Source: Opitutaceae bacterium (lineage in GTDB: Bacteria > Verrucomicrobiota > Verrucomicrobiia > Opitutales > Opitutaceae). Taken from it: a DNA stretch of 10,712 nucleotides. This document shows, one piece after another, positions 4,942-10,712 of this stretch (within the stretch, counting starts at the first letter, position 1; each line of letters opens with the position of its first letter). The notes below the pieces were generated by a model, which ran no database searches, was not told the DNA's origin, and was given only the letters and a program-made list of their open reading frames with translations. Location: positions 1-10,712 of the forward strand of contig SYDD01000326.1 of the NCBI GenBank assembly GCA_005786775.1, given 5' to 3'. Position numbers and translations under genes: made by a program.

Positions 4942-7491
4942 TTATTCCGCCGCCTTACTGGTGCCCTGCCACTCGTACTTGGGCGCGACGTCGTGGTGCG
5001 CCTCCACGTGCTTCCGATCGCCCTTGTGCCACCAGTAGAACACGGGGGTCGCGATAAAGAGCGAGGAGAAGGTGCCCGTCAGGACGCCAATCAGCAGGGT
5101 GAAGGCGATGTCGTTGACATCGCCGGAGGTAGTGAGCAGCAGCGTCACCGACGTGAGTAAGGTGGTGCCACCCGTGATGATCGTGCGCGACAGGGTTAGG
5201 TTGAGCGAGCGGTTGATGATCTCCCGCAGCGTGCCAGTGGGATTCACTTTAAGCTCCTCGCGGATGCGGTCGAACACCACGATGGTATCATTGATCGAAT
5301 AACCGATAATCAGCAGGATCGCGGCCACCATCGGGGCGTTGAACTGCCGGTCGAAGAGGACGAACAGACCAATCGTCAGGATGAGGTCGTGCACGGTGGC
5401 CACCACGGCGCCTACGCCGTAGCCCATCTCGAAGCGGAAGGCCACGTAGATTAGGATGCCGACCAGCGCGGCCACCACCGAGAGCAGCGCGTTCCACTGG
5501 ATCTCCTTACCGACCGAGGCGCCGATGCGGGACTCGCCTGCGAGCTCGAGCTTGGCCTGGGGGAAGGCCGCCTGCAGCTGGCGCACCAGCGGCCGACCCT
5601 GGTCAAACGGGGCCGTGACCCGGAGCACCTCGCGGCTGCCGCCGACCGGCTGCTGGTAGGAAAAAGCGACGTCCTTCTGCCCCGCTCGCTCCGCCGCCCG
5701 GCGCAGCTCACCCACTTGGACTCGCTGGCCGAAGTTGAGGGTGATCATATCGCCGCCCACAAAGTCGATGCCATAGATGTCCTTGCCCTTGTAGGCGACT
5801 GCGCCGATGCCCACGACCAGCACCGCCACGGTGGCGATGACCGCCGCCCGCGTGTACTTCAGGAAATCATAGGCGGTGTTTTGCAGCACCGAGAACATCG
5901 GGAGGCGCCCCGTCACGCCACCCAGGATCACCGCGTCGAGCAGGAGCCGGCTGATCACGACCGCGGCGAACATCGTGGTGAAGATACCGATCGCGAGCGT
6001 CACGCCAAAGCCCTTAACGGGTCCGGAGCCCAGCCACACCATCACCAGAGCTACCAGCAGCGTGGTGACGTTCGAGTCGAGAATCGCAGACCAAGCCTTG
6101 TCGAAGCCCGCCTCAAGCGCGGTACCGAGCGACTTGCCCAGCTTCAGCTCCTCGCGCATCCGCTCGAAAATCAGGATATTTGCGTCGACGGACATCGCGA
6201 GCGTGAGCACGATACCCGCAATGCCGGGCATCGTGAGGGTGGCGCCGATGCTGGCCATTACCCCGAGGGTTACCAGCACGTTGACCCCCATACCGAAGGC
6301 GGCGATGAACCCGCCAAGGGTGTAGAAGACCACCATGAACCCGATCGTGAGCAGCGTGCTGACGATAAAGGCGTTCCGGGCACTAATCACGGCGTCCGCC
6401 GCCAGCGTGGGACCTACCTCGTACTGCTCGATGATGCGCAGCTCGACGTCGAGCGGGTTATTAAGCACGTTCGCGAGGTTGATCGCCTCGCGGTCGGTAA
6501 AGCTCCCGGTGATCTGCGCCGAGGGGCTGTTGATCTCCTCGCGGACCGTGGGGGCGGAGTAGAGTTTGCCGTCGAGCACGATGGCGAGGCGCCCGAGGGG
6601 GCCGCCACGCTGGCCGATCTCGGCGATACTGCGGGTCACCTCCGCGAAGCGCTTCTTGCCGGCGTCGGTGAACTCCAGGATGACCTCGGGCTTGCCGTAG
6701 AGGTCGGGCCGCGCGAACGCGTTGGAGATCATCTCGCCGGTCATCTCCGGGATCCGCTTGACGAAGATCTCCTCCACGCCGGTGTCGCCGCGGCGGGTCT
6801 CCCAATCAAGGGTCTTCACCTCGTAGCCGGCGGGAGTCTCGATCCCCGGGCCGGGGACCAGCGAGGGATGCACCATCCGGAAGTCGAGGCGGGCCGGGGC
6901 CTTCACCTGGTCGACCACATCCGGGTTGTCCTTGGTGCTGACGCCAGGGAGCTGGATCTCGATGCGATTCTCGCCGATCGGACGGAGTACCGGTTCGGCG
7001 ACGCCCAGGCCGTTGACGCGGGCGCCGATGATCTCGATCGCCTTCTGGAGCTTTTCCTGGCGCTGGTAGGCGTCCAGATTCTCGCCGGGGGTCTCGACCG
7101 CCTCGAGCGTAAAGGCCACGCCGCCCTTGAGGTCGAGGCCGAGCTGGAGCCGGCCACGGGAGAGGCGCAGCAGCTCCGCCAACAGGATGTCATTGCGCTT
7201 CTCGATGTTCTTCAGCGACTCCTCGAGGCGGATGTGCGGGAAGTACTGGGTGAGGTCCAGCCGCCGCTCGCGGCCGAGCTGCTTGAGGGCGACGAACTCG
7301 CTGGGCGCCTGTAGCGCCTTCTTCCGGGCGGCCGCCTCCTCAAGGAGCTTGCCGAACTCGGCGGACTTGGCGGACGCGTGCGTCCGGACGTAGTCAACGA
7401 AAGCCTCGTCCTGCAGGGGCAGGAGCTGGGAACCCGCCCAGGCCAGCACGGCCACGGACAAGATCAGCTTCCACAGATTGCGTTTGAGCAT
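4942..7491 (-). CDS. secDF: Fused protein translocase subunit SecDF
   Basis: A single 849-residue polypeptide joining SecD and SecF, the RND-type membrane proteins that use the proton gradient to complete SecYEG/SecA export on the periplasmic side. Residues about 7-25 form the first membrane span. The SecD P1 domain starts at LGLDLKGG (117-124). Membrane spans follow from about 372, with the conserved SVDANILIFERMREE (434-448) carrying the proton-relay aspartate. The SecF half begins near 543 with a span, then YGIDFVGG (573-580), and ends with spans around the SINDTIVVFDRIREE motif (732-746). An approximately 90-residue charged, helical segment (28-116) lies between the first span and LGLDLKGG. 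The start at 7491 gives a good N-terminal span. It is downstream of yajC at 78 bases, the usual order for Sec accessory genes, and upstream of recJ. No Shine-Dalgarno sequence is seen. Confidence 0.97.
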   Translation of the reverse strand: MLKRNLWKLILSVAVLAWAGSQLLPLQDEAFVDYVRTHASAKSAEFGKLLEEAAARKKALQAPSEFVALKQLGRERRLDLTQYFPHIRLEESLKNIEKRNDILLAELLRLSRGRLQLGLDLKGGVAFTLEAVETPGENLDAYQRQEKLQKAIEIIGARVNGLGVAEPVLRPIGENRIEIQLPGVSTKDNPDVVDQVKAPARLDFRMVHPSLVPGPGIETPAGYEVKTLDWETRRGDTGVEEIFVKRIPEMTGEMISNAFARPDLYGKPEVILEFTDAGKKRFAEVTRSIAEIGQRGGPLGRLAIVLDGKLYSAPTVREEINSPSAQITGSFTDREAINLANVLNNPLDVELRIIEQYEVGPTLAADAVISARNAFIVSTLLTIGFMVVFYTLGGFIAAFGMGVNVLVTLGVMASIGATLTMPGIAGIVLTLAMSVDANILIFERMREELKLGKSLGTALEAGFDKAWSAILDSNVTTLLVALVMVWLGSGPVKGFGVTLAIGIFTTMFAAVVISRLLLDAVILGGVTGRLPMFSVLQNTAYDFLKYTRAAVIATVAVLVVGIGAVAYKGKDIYGIDFVGGDMITLNFGQRVQVGELRRAAERAGQKDVAFSYQQPVGGSREVLRVTAPFDQGRPLVRQLQAAFPQAKLELAGESRIGASVGKEIQWNALLSVVAALVGILIYVAFRFEMGYGVGAVVATVHDLILTIGLFVLFDRQFNAPMVAAILLIIGYSINDTIVVFDRIREELKVNPTGTLREIINRSLNLTLSRTIITGGTTLLTSVTLLLTTSGDVNDIAFTLLIGVLTGTFSSLFIATPVFYWWHKGDRKHVEAHHDVAPKYEWQGTSKAAE

Positions 7492-7519
7492 GGTGCGTTT
7501 GGGTTGAAAAGGGAACGGT

Positions 7520-7565
7520 CCCCGCCGGCAGAGCGGGGCGGAGCGGAGCCGGGCGCGCGCCCGGC
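7520..7565 (-). other. Two adjacent GC-rich palindromes between yajC and secDF
   Basis: An 18-base perfect palindrome GCCGGGCGCGCGCCCGGC lies at 7548-7565, directly after the yajC stop. A second hairpin has arms CCCCGC (7520-7525) and GCGGGG (7533-7538) with a 7-base loop. Neither is followed by a clear U tract on the transcribed strand, although CCCTTTTC occurs a little further on. They may set the yajC/secDF expression ratio, by partial termination or by protecting the yajC 3' end. The structures are seen; the role is inferred. Confidence 0.4.
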
Positions 7566-7569
7566 GGCA

Positions 7570-7911
7570 TCACTTGACCTCGGCGCCGGCCTTGCGGATG
7601 ACCGTCTGGACGAAGCCCTTGCCGATCTCGATCTTGGTATTGTCGGCGATGCGGACCACGAAGCGGTCCTCCTTCACATTGGTGATGACGCCGAAGATGC
7701 CGCCGCTGGTGACGACCTCGTCGCCGCTCTGCAGCTCCTTAAGCATCTTATCATGCTCCTTCTGCTTCTTGCGCTGGGGGGCGATAAGGAAGAAGTACAT
7801 CGCGCCGAAGAGCAGCACCATCGGCAGGATCTGCACGAGAAAGGAAGGCTGCTGCTGGGCGGGCGCGGGGGTCTGGGCGAGAAAAGCGGGAAGAAGCGTC
7901 AGCGGGTGCAT
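7570..7911 (-). CDS. yajC: Sec translocon accessory protein YajC
   Basis: A small single-span inner-membrane protein that associates with SecDF and the SecYEG holotranslocon. The 113-residue product starting at 7911 has a short N-terminal segment, a Gln/Pro-rich stretch (APAQQQPS), one membrane span around LVQILPMVLLFGAMYFFLI, then the family signature APQRKKQKEHDKMLKEL and QSGDEVVTSGGIFGVITNV, and a C-terminal stretch ending VQTVIRK. The frame stays open upstream to 8049, but the longer version adds 46 residues with no family counterpart and would overlap the speA start region, so the ATG at 7911 is preferred. It heads the yajC-secDF-recJ cluster, is divergent from speA and has no Shine-Dalgarno sequence. 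Confidence 0.95.
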   Translation of the reverse strand: MHPLTLLPAFLAQTPAPAQQQPSFLVQILPMVLLFGAMYFFLIAPQRKKQKEHDKMLKELQSGDEVVTSGGIFGVITNVKEDRFVVRIADNTKIEIGKGFVQTVIRKAGAEVK

Positions 7912-8011
7912 TTTCGGAATTGCTAGCGGGCAGGATTTGAAACCAGAAAAGACGCATCTAACGAATCCGCTGAAGGCAAAAGCAAGCCATAACTCCCCAC
8001 CCCGCACCGCG
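7912..8011. promoter_or_regulatory. Divergent intergenic region, yajC / speA
   Basis: This 100-base gap is noticeably less GC-rich than its surroundings and should hold promoters for both directions. On the plus strand TTGAAA (7937-7942) resembles a -35 box, but no good -10 follows at 16-18 bases. On the minus strand TTGCTT is followed after 18 bases by TTAGAT, a weak fit. No operator-like palindrome was found. Exact promoters cannot be fixed from the sequence alone. Confidence 0.35.
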
Positions 8012-9961
<1,950 letters not shown>

Positions 9962-10007
9962 CGCTCCCGCGCCCCGCGTGCGCTTCGGGATTGCCATCAG
10001 GCGCTAC

Positions 10008-10027
10008 TAGTGTCCACCTGGACACTA
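10008..10027 (+). promoter_or_regulatory. Likely LexA operator (SOS box) touching the lexA start codon
   Basis: TAGTGTCCACCTGGACACTA has perfect 9-bp arms around a CC centre, and its last base is the A of the lexA ATG. In LexA-site form it is TGTCC-N4-GGACA. A palindrome directly before lexA is the expected place for autorepression. As I recall, a verrucomicrobial LexA motif TGTTC-N4-GAACA has been described, which this matches except for one base per half-site. A TTGCCA at 9991-9996 could be the -35 box, but no good -10 box is seen. Binding by LexA is inferred. Confidence 0.8.
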
Positions 10028-10644
10028 TGAACGACCAGCTCACCGGGCGCCAGCAGCAGGTGCTCGGCTTCATCCAGTCCCACCACCGCGAGCACGGTGT
10101 CGCCCCCTCGCTGCGCGAGATCCAGGCCCACTTCGGCCTCGCCAGCCCCTTCGGCGTCAAGCGGCACGTCGACGCCCTGATCGGCAAGGGCGTGCTCCGC
10201 CGTCTCGAGGGCAAGGCCCGCGGGCTGCTCCCCCCCACCCCGCCCGTCCCCGCCGGCATCCCCCTGTACGGGACCATCCCGGCAGGGCTGCCCACCGCCC
10301 AGGAACAGGAACCCGAAGCCTTTGTGCCTCTGGACCCCGCGACGCTCGGGGTCCACGCGGCCTCCCCCCTGTTCGCCCTCCGGGTCCGCGGGGACTCGAT
10401 GATGGGCGCTGGCATCCTAGACCAGGACGTTGTCTTTCTAACCCCGCGCGAACCGCGCCCGCGGGAGATCGTCGCCGCGCTGATCGACGGGGAATCCACG
10501 CTCAAGCGCTACCTGCTCCAGCGCGGCCGCCCGTTCCTGCGCGCCGAGAATCCCCGCTACCCTGACCTGCTGCCCGCCGAGGAGTTGGTGATCCAGGGAG
10601 TGATGGTCGGCCTGTTGCGTGCCGGCCCGGGCGCCGCCGGCTGA
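10027..10644 (+). CDS. lexA: SOS repressor LexA (self-cleaving)
   Basis: Repressor of DNA-damage genes that cleaves itself when RecA-ssDNA filaments form. The 205-residue protein has a winged-helix DNA-binding domain (about 1-68, starting MNDQLTGRQQQVLGFI) and a serine peptidase S24 domain. The cleavage site is the A86-G87 bond in YGTIPAGLP. The catalytic serine is S124 in RGDSMMGAGILDQD and the lysine is K160 in DGESTLKRY, with spacings close to E. coli LexA. All residues for autoproteolysis are present. The ATG at 10027 gives the standard LexA start; the upstream TTG at 9991 would read through the operator and add an unrelated N-terminus. The recognition helix ASPFGVKRHVDAL differs strongly from E. 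coli (two Glu replaced by Lys/Arg), in keeping with a different operator. With the palindrome occupying the 18 bases before the ATG there is no Shine-Dalgarno sequence. It could be a second LexA paralogue; the window does not show this. Confidence 0.95.
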   Translation: MNDQLTGRQQQVLGFIQSHHREHGVAPSLREIQAHFGLASPFGVKRHVDALIGKGVLRRLEGKARGLLPPTPPVPAGIPLYGTIPAGLPTAQEQEPEAFVPLDPATLGVHAASPLFALRVRGDSMMGAGILDQDVVFLTPREPRPREIVAALIDGESTLKRYLLQRGRPFLRAENPRYPDLLPAEELVIQGVMVGLLRAGPGAAG

Positions 10645-10712
10645 AACCCCGCCCCACCGCCGGCCGCCGCCGCGCCCCTACCCGGGGACGCGCCGCGGCG
10701 CGCCGTCGCCCC
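10645..10712. other. GC-rich tail after lexA, no gene recognised
   Basis: These 68 bases contain no ATG and no recognisable coding signal in either direction. A 14-base perfect palindrome CGCGCCGCGGCGCG lies at 10689-10702. It has no U tract and is cut close to the window edge, so calling it a terminator is not justified. Confidence 0.3.

Noticed and set aside
5716..7314. Long open frame (532 codons) on the plus strand opposite secDF
   Set aside because: Its His/Asp/Arg/Glu-rich product has no recognisable domain and it lies wholly antisense to an unambiguous secDF; long antisense frames are expected at high GC.
9991..10026. Upstream TTG start for lexA
   Set aside because: It would translate through the operator palindrome and add 12 residues before the normal LexA N-terminus.

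Overview
This is a GC-rich bacterial chromosomal window, most likely from a Verrucomicrobiota member close to Opitutaceae. That assignment is inferred from the fused SecDF beside YajC and RecJ, a biosynthetic-type SpeA, a LexA with a TGTCC-N4-GGACA-type operator, and the absence of Shine-Dalgarno sequences in front of all nine genes. No mobile elements, RNA genes or CRISPR arrays were seen. Gene density is very high, and no gene-free stretch exceeds 200 bases.

Layout from left to right: the N-terminal part of prolyl-tRNA synthetase (minus strand, cut by the window edge); a PIG-L/LmbE-family zinc deacetylase (plus); an exported two-domain OB-fold protein (minus), convergent with the deacetylase across 3 bases; a small cytoplasmic protein joining an anti-sigma-factor-like N-terminus to a PAS domain (plus); a minus-strand cluster that reads yajC, secDF, recJ in transcription order and converges with the PAS gene across 15 bases; then, divergent from yajC, speA followed by lexA (plus). 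After lexA, 68 GC-rich bases run to the window edge with no recognisable gene.

Functionally this is mostly core machinery: translation (ProS), Sec-dependent export (YajC and SecDF), single-strand DNA degradation in repair (RecJ), polyamine synthesis (SpeA) and SOS control (LexA). The less ordinary parts are the PAS/anti-sigma-like fusion, the exported OB-fold protein, and the 20-base palindrome that ends on the first base of the lexA start codon. The PAS fusion is the best candidate for an undescribed regulatory arrangement. No sigma-factor gene lies beside it in this window, so its partner is unknown.

Promoter calls are weak throughout. Divergent intergenic regions are marked as promoter-bearing because of gene orientation, not because clear consensus boxes are present.
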